DNA of 64,000 bases. Origin: Sarcophilus harrisii. Lineage: Eukaryota > Chordata > Mammalia > Dasyuromorphia > Dasyuridae. A program made the translations under genes and the position numbers. Positions within the stretch are counted from its first letter, which is position 1. Every line of letters begins with the position of its first letter. The stretch spans positions 432,849,669 to 432,913,668 of the forward strand of contig NC_045429.1 of assembly GCF_902635505.1 (NCBI RefSeq). Reading direction: 5' to 3'. The notes beneath the pieces are model-generated. The model made no database searches. It was not told where the DNA came from and worked only from the letters and a program-made list of their open reading frames with translations. Shown here piece by piece: positions 14,001 to 26,000 of this stretch.

Positions 14001-17000
14001 TGCCCCTGCCAGGTATTCTCATCTTCTTCCAACTCTGCCTGTCAAAAGTAAAGTCTATTCATTCTTTAAAACCATTAAGGTCAAGTCCTATTATCTTTTC
14101 AAGATACCACGTCTAATTACTTCAACTTACACTCTTATCTTCTTTCTCCTAGTTTAATTCCATTTTAATTGCTTAGGAGTGCACTTGCTATCTCTCTTTA
14201 ATGACATTTTACCTTCCTTGAAGTTAACAGCATTCTTCTACCTTTTTCCATTCCTGTCTCACCCCACCTGTCTCACCCTTGTCCCCATCCCTGGCGCTCT
14301 TCAGGAACGCCATGTACATGCAGCATTACTTCCTGGCTGCACCTTGCTAGTGTTCTGACAAGATTTTTTAAAAATTTTACTTTGAAATACTACATGTAGA
14401 GCTTGAAAATAGATCATTGACTTACTTGGTGATCTGCCTACGCTGTAGTTGTTAAAGAAACAAGGCTTATGTGAATTTACACCTTGCTTGTCAACTTGAT
14501 GAGACTGAGTAGCTTCTTTGAGTTGGGAGAGAATTTGTCTACCACTGCGTTGCGAAGAAGCATTAACTTCAAATATCTGTTTTAAAAAAATGAAATTTTA
14601 AGAAGAGGGAACTGAGAATTTGAAAATCTAAGATAACTCTTACACTGAGGTTTTCAAATATTTGAAATGAACCTTAAAGCCAAGTTCTTGAGCACATGCG
14701 TATACTGCAGCAGTCTTCCCCACTCCTGGTGGCCCCGTGATGAGAACAGTGTTACAAAAAGAATTCTCTTCCTCATCATCAGAAGTGTCCTTAAAGTCCA
14801 TGCTAAATGAGAGATCTAAAAATATGAACAAATGAATATATATAAGATGACTGGTAAAATTATCACTCATCACTAGACTTGATGGTTAAATTTATATTTA
14901 TTATATATAGGCAGGAACTTTCAACCAATAAAAAATTTAAATATCCTGAAATGCTAATTATAAATCTAAATGAATTAATTGCTAACCTAAAGAACAGCTA
15001 AAGGGTGCAGTGGAGAGACTTCAGTGCCTGAGATCAGCAAGAATCATCCTCCTAGGTTCAAATCTGGCTTCAGACACTTACAAACATGTGACCCTGGGCA
15101 AGTCACTTAAACTCTGTTGGCCTCCATTTCCTCATCTGTCAAATGAGAAGGAGATGGCCAACCACTCCTTCGATATCTCGGTCCCCAAAAGGAGTCATGA
15201 AGTCATGAAAGAAGAAAAAAGCAACTGTAGGAAAAGTCTTCATTCATACCTTGTTCTTTGTCATCACTTCTGATTTTCTGATTTCCTTTTTCTTCCAATT
15301 CAGCTCTTCTTTTCCAATCTTTCAACCAACTGTGATAAGAAAATATGAATTACTAAAAATAATTCAGATTTAAATATCAGAATATATACAGGATGGATGT
15401 GAAAAATGCATTATTTTAAGTCTTACAGAAAACTCAAAACGGTGAAAATCATGGCAAGACATTTTAAAATAAATAATACTATCAATAACTTTCTATATTA
15501 TAATTGATCTCAGATGAAATTTTACCAACCTGTGTAACTTCTGAATTGCTAGTTCATTGTCTATAAGTTCACTAGAGGCCTGAGGTTGGTATTTTTCTGT
15601 CCAGAGCATGTCCTCAACTCCAGAATCTAAAAGCAAAACATTCTGCATTTACTGGGTGAAATATTTTTTGTTTCAAAATGAGAGGCAAATTAAAAACTTC
15701 AAATCCTATAGATACATTTTGAAATCAAGCTACAACAAATGCTGCACCAAAACAACAACAATAACAAAAATGTTAATTACTTAGAAAAAGTTACAGTTTA
15801 ATGACATCGCCAAAATTGGGGGAAAATCTAAGTATAAAGTATAGCAAATAACCCAAAGAATTTTTAAACAGAAGGGGTGGGAAAGAGTATATAAGTGAGG
15901 AGATATTTTTGACAACTATTAAAGAGACCAAAAGATTCCAAATCACTAGGGGATATTACCAGAGCTGGATGTTCCCTCTGATGGAAATTTCTTATCCACA
16001 TCTATAATCACATCAGAATCCTGGGCTAGGCTCACTTCCTCCTTACGTGGCATACTTCCTAGAGCCTCCTGCCTTTTCCTGGAGGTCCTAGAACACTGTC
16101 CTTGGCCAGATTCCCTCATTCCTTCCAGGGAGCCAGTGCCTCCACTTCTGCTGGGGGAGGGTCCCTCAGGTAAGTCCTCCCTCATTAGATCCTGATCACA
16201 TTCAGTTGGTTTTCTTTTCTTTGATTTGTGGTTTTCACTCTCTCCTCTCTTTCTCTTGGTTTCCCTTCGACTGTCAATGGATTTTATTTGTAAATGTCCT
16301 ATATAAGGGTTCAAAAACAACATACATCTTTAATGAGTGACAAAAACACAATTTTAATATTTTAAAAACATTCACTAAATCTGTGACAACCACTGGCACA
16401 GGGAAGCCTGAAACGTGGTGCCCTGAAATCTGCCTTCAGAACTTCATTCTTTTTTGGACAAATGGTCTATTAGACCCCAGCGGCACCACTTTGGCCTTTC
16501 CTATGTGCCTGCCCAACATAGGTGCAATCCCTGCTTCAGACAGATAGCCCAAATCTTTTATTTAAAGATAACTCTTTTATCAGTCATTCCCAGAGCCATT
16601 CTTTGAAAAATGCAAATTCAATATAAATCACAGGAGTTATAAGAGGTCACTAACCTTGTTTACTTTGACATCCAGAAAGTGCCACGTGCTCAGTTCGTTT
16701 TTTTAAAAACTGTGTAAAAAATCTTTTTAAAGGAAATTGAGGATTAGACCACTTAATTTCCTCCAGCAAAATCTTCCTTATTTCTTCTGTAAAATCTTTT
16801 CTTACTCCCCGCTGCAATAAAATGTGAAATATTTAATGGAAACTCCATTTTAATGATTTTTATTAAACTATACATCAATACTAATGTAGCCCCCTGGTAA
16901 CCAAATCTTCCCCTTCAGAGAAGCCAATAATGATGCATGAAGTTTTCTGCTGAATTTGTGGCAAGTTTCAGTTTTACTTTTATGTTCATATTATCCATGT

Positions 17001-20000
17001 TTTGTCTTCTAATGAAGGGGTAATTTCCCATAGTATTATTACATGTGTTTAAATTCCATTAAAAAAGTACTACATTTGAAAATAAATTCAAGTCCATAAT
17101 TACTTCCTACTCGACTAGTGGTACGTATGTGTCAAAAACAAAATAGTCCCTGCTCTTAAGGAGCTTACACTCTATTAGAGAAGTAGAAGTCCTGAGATAA
17201 TGGAAACAGGCTACTAAGGGTAATAAGGCTCTATGACACTAACCACAACTGCAGAATTCTTGGTATCAAGTCTGTAATTCAGAGCGGAGAATTCACCAAG
17301 GGCAATGACGCGTTTGGTCACATCGGTTATGCTGGTACTTGGGTCTTTAAGATTAGTTAAGAAAAAGGATGATGGGGGTGTCAAGCTCCACAAACGGTTC
17401 CCTAAAGGAAAGGAAGAAACCAGAGGCTTATACTTTCATTTCATATTTGCCATAAATGAATATTTGATGAGTAATTATTGTACACATATGAAAAGACTTG
17501 AGAACAATTAATATAGTAAACATACATGTGCCAACAGGAATTGAAAGAATTTGTTAAGGTCACACAGGTGAGTCAAAAGGTCAAAATGCATGATTTTCTG
17601 ATAAATTCTCTATTTTTCCATCAGTCTGTCTGTGTTGATTAATGTACTTTAAAATTTCCTGCGAAACTGCCACAGGTAGTTATAATGAAATCATAACCTT
17701 AAAGCAAATAAAAGAAGTAAAATTGGACATGCAATCTGATACTGCTTAAAATTAGATACTTATGCAGAATAGAAAGATCCACCCCAATAAACAAAGACTT
17801 ACAATTGTCCCGTTGCTGTACATGAACAACCATCTGAAAACAGGAACTTATCACAGAGTAGGCTTCTAGGGCAGCTGCTTTCTTTGCAATATGGCGCTTC
17901 AATGAATCTGGCAAGCCACTCATGAGAAATTCACGCTTTGCTTTAAATTGTTCATCATCCTGAGAGTTTTCAGATGCATCTTGACTTTGAACAAAATTAA
18001 TAACTTAATAAAGGAAAAATCTACCTTGGAGCATAATTATCTAAGAGTGAAATCAGTGTGCAAAAGGTTTTATTTTTCTTGTTAATTTCAAAAACTGCAA
18101 AACCAATCTCCTGAAACATGAGATACCATCAAGCACTTTTCTGTTACTAGGAAAAACAACTGTGAATTTTAAAAATTAACAGGACACTGATGCATGATTA
18201 TGTACCCTAATAGGTCAGTAGGATTCCTCTTCAGATTTTTAGTGGCTAGAATTTGTGCAGTTCTGATCAAAGCTTGTGTTCCCTCTGTTTGCCTGCCCAT
18301 AACAGCTATAAAAATCCCTTCTTCTTGAGTAGTCAGCTATAAGAAAAGAGGCTAAAAGAATGACCAGCTTCTGCTTTCCTCTCTCATTCTGCAGGTGTAC
18401 AAGTCAATAAGACCACAAAGTCATACAGAATAGACAGGTAATGAAGAAAAAGAGAACAGAGAGCAACTCCCAGAGACTAGATGCTGATTTTCCACTAGGG
18501 ATGTAGATGCCGCTGCATACAAATGCCTAGGGCTAAAAAAAAGAAGTTCATAGAAAATAAGGAAATATTTAGGAATTTAAACCAAAATTAAGGTAATTGG
18601 GCAGTTAGATGGCAAAGTGGATAGAGCACCAGCTCTAAAATAGGAGGATCTGAGTTCAAATCTGGTCTCAGGCATTTAATATTTCCTATCTGTTTGATAA
18701 TGGGCAAGTCATTTAACCCCAATTGCCTCAGTCCCTCCTCAATAAATAAAAGTAAAAAATTAAATTAAGGTAATTCTGAGAAACATATATAAACATTTCA
18801 GAATTTTCTACTGTATTTTTCAAAGCACCCTGTAAAAAACTGCTAGGTTGGCCAAGCTTAACCAACCCACCCTCCCCAAAATGGGGAAACCATAAGCAGA
18901 AAGGAGCATAAGGATATCAAACCATAGACCTTTAGCATAGTCTTGGACTATGGATAATTAAGAGCTTCCAAGAAACTGCCCACCGTATAAGGGATATTGT
19001 GTTTTTCCTCTCTTTCAATGCCTTAAATCTCTCCACAGTCAGGGGAAACAGTAGAATCAGAAATTAATGGTAAATTCTTTAACCAGAAGCAAACCTGATA
19101 ACAATTTACATGTGCAACATATATCTAATTAGCTAAAAGCAAATAAAACACATTTACACTTTTCCATTAATTAACCCATAAATAGAACACTACACAATTC
19201 ACATGTTTGAATCCCAAGCACCACAAATATTTTAAAAATACTTTGTACAAATTCTTTTTAAAAGTTCTTTAACTTGCATGAGACTGACCTGTTGTCATCA
19301 AAAATCACAACAGGTTCAGTTGTTTTCTGAGGTTTTTTAGCCAGGAATAGAGGAGCCACTTTTATTTTTCCTGGAAAGAACAAAGACACAGATTAGCATT
19401 CAAGTTTTCTATCCTTATTCATACCCAAATGCTTTCAAAATTAGTTCCTCTCTCTTCCCTTTATTAGGAATAAACTATGGTAACACACTAAGTAATGTCA
19501 GGTGAAAAGTATGTGGTTATTTAATTAGACTTCATCATGCTTCTGCTTTTAAAGGTCCACTAATGGACAGCTTTTCTTAGAATTATATTAAATATGAAGG
19601 GGAATAAATATTAAAGGGGAGAAATAGTGTTCATTTCTAAAAGGCATTACCAACAAAACCAAAAATTTTTAACATAAATATTCTTATGAAAGCAACATAC
19701 CACTTAAATTCTTAGCATTTTTGTTAATTTTTTTTCCCAGTACATCATTCAAACATTGAATTTCCTTCTGTTTGTTTTCTGCACTCTGGGAAGGAGAATT
19801 TGAATCTATAATTATAATTGAATCCTAAAATGAAATAAAAGAGATTAAAGACTTTTTAACCAATTGCATGCAATGACTTGCAAAAAATTTATATGCAGAA
19901 TCTAAAAGTTGATTGAGATAATTACAATAAAACTCAATTGACCAAACTGTTCTCTTTCCCCCTTCCTTTCAGATTAGGCCCGGATAAAAGGTAGTATTTG

Positions 20001-23000
20001 AATTTTGTTTATAACACAGATTTCTGTGCAATGTGGCCGCACCTTAGATCAGAGCTTCTTAAACATTTCCCATTCATTTACTCCCTTTCACCCAAGAAAT
20101 TTTCACATGATTCCAGATATGTAGGTAGATAAAACAGGTATGCAAATCAAACATTTACTGATGATAAATCATAATTTCATTACCCCCACATTCAGTTATG
20201 AAACCCCATATGGGGTCATGACCCACAAGTTAAGAATCTGAGCATTTAGATCATTAGATGCAACGCCATCATTTCCCATCATGCAAAGATGTCATTTCCC
20301 ACTCTCGTAATGTGAATGAATGCCATATGCATGTTTACATCAGTAAATCTCTGGAGTGCACTTACCTCCATCTCTAATAACTTTTTCCTTTCAGTAAGAA
20401 CCTGCTGTCTGGAGGATCGCCGCAGAGGGGCAGACCCTTCTTCACTCATCTTTGATCTGCTCTGCTGGATGGCCTTGGCTTTTTCAATCAACTGCTTTGC
20501 TTTTGATATGTTTTTAGAAACATTGCTTGCCTAGTAATAAAAATCCAAAACAATATTCTATAACATTGGGTAAATAACTCTTATAGAACATTCACTAAAG
20601 AACTTGCCAGCTTACTACTTTGAATATGGATAGAGAAGGAAGACAGAAAGATTTATGAATTTTTAACAAGGAACTTTTATCAAGTTTTGGGTCTAGTTAT
20701 ATTGGGCTTGAATTTGTTTGGATGCAAATAGTGTAATATTGCAAATATAGTTTCTGAGTTTCTAACCAGAATATGAAATTTACTATAAATAAAAGGATGT
20801 TTCTCATTATCTTAAAGTTATCTATTCTCTGATTTGGGCCACCAAAACCAGGAAAAGAACAAATTACAAATATTAAGTACAATTAATCACCAAGCATTTA
20901 TTAAGTGCCTACTGTGTGCCAGGCACTAGGGATAGAAAGACAAAAGTGGAACAGAACTTGTTCCCAAGGAACTTACATTCACTGAGGGAAACAATTTATA
21001 CCGTGCAAGTATATACACAATACAAGGTAGTTTTAGAAGGAAGAAGGATGGTAGCTGAAGAAATCAGGAAAGACTGAGTCTTGAAGGAAAGTAAGGGCTT
21101 GTATAAGGCAAAGAGAATGTATAAGAAAAAGAAAAGGAAAAAAATCTTATCTTCTGAATACTAAGAAAAAAACAGTTACACATTAAAAAAGCAAGACGAG
21201 GTAGTGAATTATAAGTGCTAATTGATGGAAAATGCTATAGTTTAGAACTGAGGAGAAAGAAAAAGCAAAAAGAGAGAAAAAAATTCTCTCCTCTGGTTTA
21301 GGTACATTTGGATTGGATAGACACAAGATAAGAGCTCAGTCTAATATGATGGTTAGAATTTAAGGTTAGAGATTTAATGAGATGCGAGAGGGAGAATGGG
21401 GGATATTTTAGAACAGAATGGTACAAGGCAGGAAAGCCCACAAGATAACTAAGGGAGAGTGAGAAAACAGATTTTTATATAGAACTGAACTATTAGATCA
21501 TAGGCCTTAACTGCCAAGCTGGGCAATCTCATGACATTGACTCAAAAGTTTTAAAGCAAAGAGAGATATGAAAATCCATGAAAGGAATATTTAAGGGGTA
21601 TTTATGAAGGTTGCAGCAGCACGAAAGACAGACTGGAAAGGGCAGACAGAGGTTGGGAGACCCTCAAAACATTCTGAACTCTTCTCTTAGAGGGGTGACA
21701 GTAAGAATGGGAAGAAAAGGATAAATAGAGACCAGATTACAGAAAAAAAGCAGCAACTGAAAAGATATTAAGTATTTGCCAGATCCTAGTCAGCCCACAT
21801 TCCAAGTCCTAGTGGCTTGCATCTCGCTATGTCAAAGACAGTGGGGCTGAGGAGGCAGCTTCAGGGAATGAGATCTGTGAGACCCAAGATCACCTGCCCA
21901 TTTCTCACCCTTAGGTGCCAACTTTAAAGTGGGAAAGAGAACTGGCAGATAATAATCAGGATTGACTCCTGTAGGCTCCCCCCTGCCCCCTCCCCGTTGT
22001 ATTCCAGATTAAATATTTTTCAAAATGAAAATGCCCCAGGACTAAAATGTTCTGAATACAAAGGGATGTGTTTCTAGGTCCTATAAAAATGACCAAATTG
22101 CCTGAGAGTATGAGAAGGTCCCCAAATTTGTAAACTGACAGAGATCACAAGATGAATAATTAACCCAAAGTCAGAAAGCCCTGGGTACAAGCAGCATCTG
22201 TGACCCATAATAACTGTGTAACCCTAGACAGGGGGTGGCTCTAAAGCCCAGGCCAATGCTGTCAAGCTCCAATAAAAATGGGGGCTATGGATCCTTATGT
22301 TAGGATCCCTAGGGGCTCTGCAGTGACAATTTTAAAGTAAAATATTATATTAATTTTGTTGTATTTTGATTTTATTAGGTATTTCTCAATTACATTTAAA
22401 TCTGATTGGCACAGAGTGGAGAATGCAGTGGGCAGGCAGGGTGTTAGATACCTCTGCCCAAAGCAACAGAATTCCTCAGACTGTAAATTACAGAGGTACA
22501 TGGGAGAGGGAGAGTCAGTTGGGGGCTCTCTAAATCCACTTCCTCAACCTATTCAAAATAATTCAAATTATTTTTCCTGAGATAATAATAAATTTCTGAA
22601 TCAGTGATTATACATAAGCTAAATATGGAAAAGGTGACAAGACAATTATCTCGGAGACAATTTTTGACCATTTCAAACCTATTATTTTTAAGGGATTTTA
22701 CTGTCGCAATAAAATGTCTTGAGAAAACTAAAAAAGAAATATAAATACTATGAAAAAATGTTTCAGAATGATACCTAACATAAGTCTATAAAATACACAT
22801 TGATTTTCTTTCAATTTATTTCTGCGGGTGGCAGTTTTTTAAAAATAAACAGAAGATAGCAAATCTCATATTTAATTACCTTTCTACTCTTGGGAGTAAA
22901 ATCTTCATCTGTTTCATTTTTCTTGGATTTAGAGGGTGACCGTATTCTGGTAAATTTCATCCTGAAAAAGGAATGTCAAGAAATATTTTATTCATCATAT

Positions 23001-26000
23001 TATGTGAAAACCTCAATATTTAATACAGAAATAAGCCAACTAGAGATTTGAATGAAATAGGAAATAGGAAAACAAAAGGTGACTAATCATTTTCAAGTTA
23101 TCTACTCAGAGGAAGAATTAAATTCAAGTAAGTCAAGACAAGTTAAACTTTTGTTTAAAGATTTCAAAATCAGGACGTTAAAAAACATTAAATGAGTTTT
23201 GAAGTTAGTCTGCCCTTAAGGTCACTTTCTTTTATTAAGTGAAGGTATGATGTAACTAACCCATCCAACAAATAAGTCTTTACATTTTATTTCTAATCCA
23301 GACCTTAAATGCATAAAACTCATATTTAAAGGATAGTAATTATAAAACATTATAGCTTAGCTATCTAGTATCCTACATAATGACACATAATATATAAATA
23401 AAATTTATGCGATATGCAATAAATTCTTCTCTTTTGGTTTGATTAGCAAATTAGGTTCAAGGGAGAATAAAACAAAAATAATTTAATATTAGCTAGAGCT
23501 ATTCTCTAGCATACAAAACACTCTAAAACAAAAAGACAAGCTTTTACCTAATAGGGCTCTTTGAATCAAAGGGTACTGTTATCAATTCCGCCATATATAA
23601 GCCATGCTGTTCCAAAGAAGTGTGGATGGCTGCTTTAGTAGAAACCTTTCCAGGACTGTCAACTTCAGAATCAGGCTCTCCAATCATTACCATGCATTTT
23701 CGGGAAGATTTTCGGGAAGATTTTGGAGTGAAATCATTTAACAAACTGTCATCTGATGTAGTGATTTTTCTTGATGATTTACTGCTGGCTTTGGGAGTAG
23801 AAACATGTAAAGGACGATCATCTGAGATATCTTCAGAAGAAGAATTTGTAATGCTAAGGGAGAAAGTGTTTTTGAAAACTGTTTTCTGTTGTCTCAAACT
23901 TCTTCTGATGCTATTTGGATTTTGCTTAATATTTACATCACACGAAGTATTTTCTTTCTTAATAGCATCCTCAGTTACCAATACTCTCTTACCTTTTTTC
24001 TGAAGCTTCTTACTTTTTCCTTTGGCTGGGCTTTTTTTTAAATCACAAAGCTGTGAATTGTCTTTATTTGAATCTATCTGCATTTTAGAACATTCTGTTA
24101 CTTTAACTGAATTATCTTTACCCGTTTCCTCTTTCAAGGAAGCATCCTTTTCCTGAGCATCTTTGTGTCTTTCCGAGGATTTTTTGACTCCACTTTTAAC
24201 AGCATCAAATGCAGGCTGCCTAAAAGCATTCATGAACTGCTGTCTTTCTTCCACAGTACATTTTGGCTTTATGGCTTCAGGGCCTCCAGCATCTAACACA
24301 GCTAACTCTAATTCTTCCTCTGCTATAACTACATTGGATTTTCTTTTCTGAACTGTCTGTTCATTTTCAGGCTCTGAAAGAATATTTCCAATTTCACTTT
24401 CCTTACATTTCAAAAAAATTGATGGTATTTTCAAAGTCTTTTTACCCTTTATTCTTGAAATAGGCTTTGGTGGCACAGTATGGATTTGTGCAAGAACAGT
24501 CACTGTTTTAAGGGGCAGCTGCTGAGAATTTTCACTCGTTTCAAGATCACTAGTGTTCCCACTTTTATCAACTTCATCAGCTGACATTTCTGGTCCACGT
24601 ATCTGGTCCAATGTGATTATTTCCTGACTCCTTAAAAATTCTTCATAGGATACAGTTACTGTATTATCATTAACCTGGACTGTCTCAGACATATGAACTC
24701 CAGGAATGGAATCCCTTACAAGATCCACAACTTCATCAATTTGTGTTCCTGTTCCTTGTTTATTGCCGTGGGGCTCCTTTTTGGATTGTGGGCCTTTATC
24801 TTCTCTGTGCCTCCTTTTCCTTAATTTTTTGCAGTCATTTTTTGCATTATTTTGTTCAGAGCTTACTTTCTTTCTGTCCTTTTGAGAAGATATTGTGCCT
24901 GATTGCTTTTTGCCTTCTGAGAAGGGCTCTACATTTTTCTGGGTAAGAAGAGCAGAAGAATCACTATTATTATCCACAAAAACATGATTTAAGCTCATGT
25001 CCTCTCTGCTGTCATCACTACTAATTATTATGGACTCATTTTCCAATTTTTTAATCTCATTCAGTTGTTGAGATAAATTAGTTCTCTTTCCCTTCGATTT
25101 AGACTCTAACTTGGAGGAACTGTTGAAAAGTGTTTTCAATTCTTTGCTATCATCAACTTGCAATGGTTTAGATGATTGTATTTTATACTCTTTAGGCAGA
25201 GAAGGGTTTTCATTTATGGGTGAAGTCCTTTTAAAATAATCCAAGATGTTATTAGATTTTGGTGGAGAAAAAACTTTGTCCCCAGTCTTCCTTATTGGTG
25301 ACATATATTCAGTAATGGTTTTACAAGAAATTCCATCATCTTCTTTCCTTTGCTTCTTGCATGGCTTTAAGTTTAAAAGAAAAGAAAAAAAACATGTAAT
25401 TGGGGAAAAATAAGAGTTAAAAACATAAGTCTTATTTGTAGTAATATGGAAAAAGAAGCTTATATGCTTACCTAAATAAACAAATGAAGAAAAAAAAAGA
25501 TTTCTGAGATAAAAATCACTAGTTTATGTATAACAAATGAGAAAATTAGATGTGAAAATAAGAAAATATTAGAAATGCTTAGAACAAAGAAACTTATAGA
25601 ACTAATGGACTGTTTTGGGGGGAAAACATCTGCCCCAACTTCAGTCTTTTAAATTGTCGAGTTTTAATTCTCCAATTGATAAATGGTCAAAGGATATGAA
25701 CAGACAATTTTCAGATGATGAAATTGAAACTATTTCCACTCATATGAAAGAGTGTTCCAAATCACTATTGATCAGAGAAATGCAAATTAAGACAACTCTG
25801 AGATACCACTACACACCTGTCAGATTGGCTAAGATGACAGACGGAAAAAGTAATGATGAATGTTAGAGGGGATGGCGGAAAACTGGGATACTGATGCATT
25901 GTTGGTGGAGTTGTGAACGAATCCAACCATTCTGGAGAGCAATCTGGAATTATGCCCAAAAAGTTATCAGACTGTGCATACCCTTTGATCCAGCAGTGCT

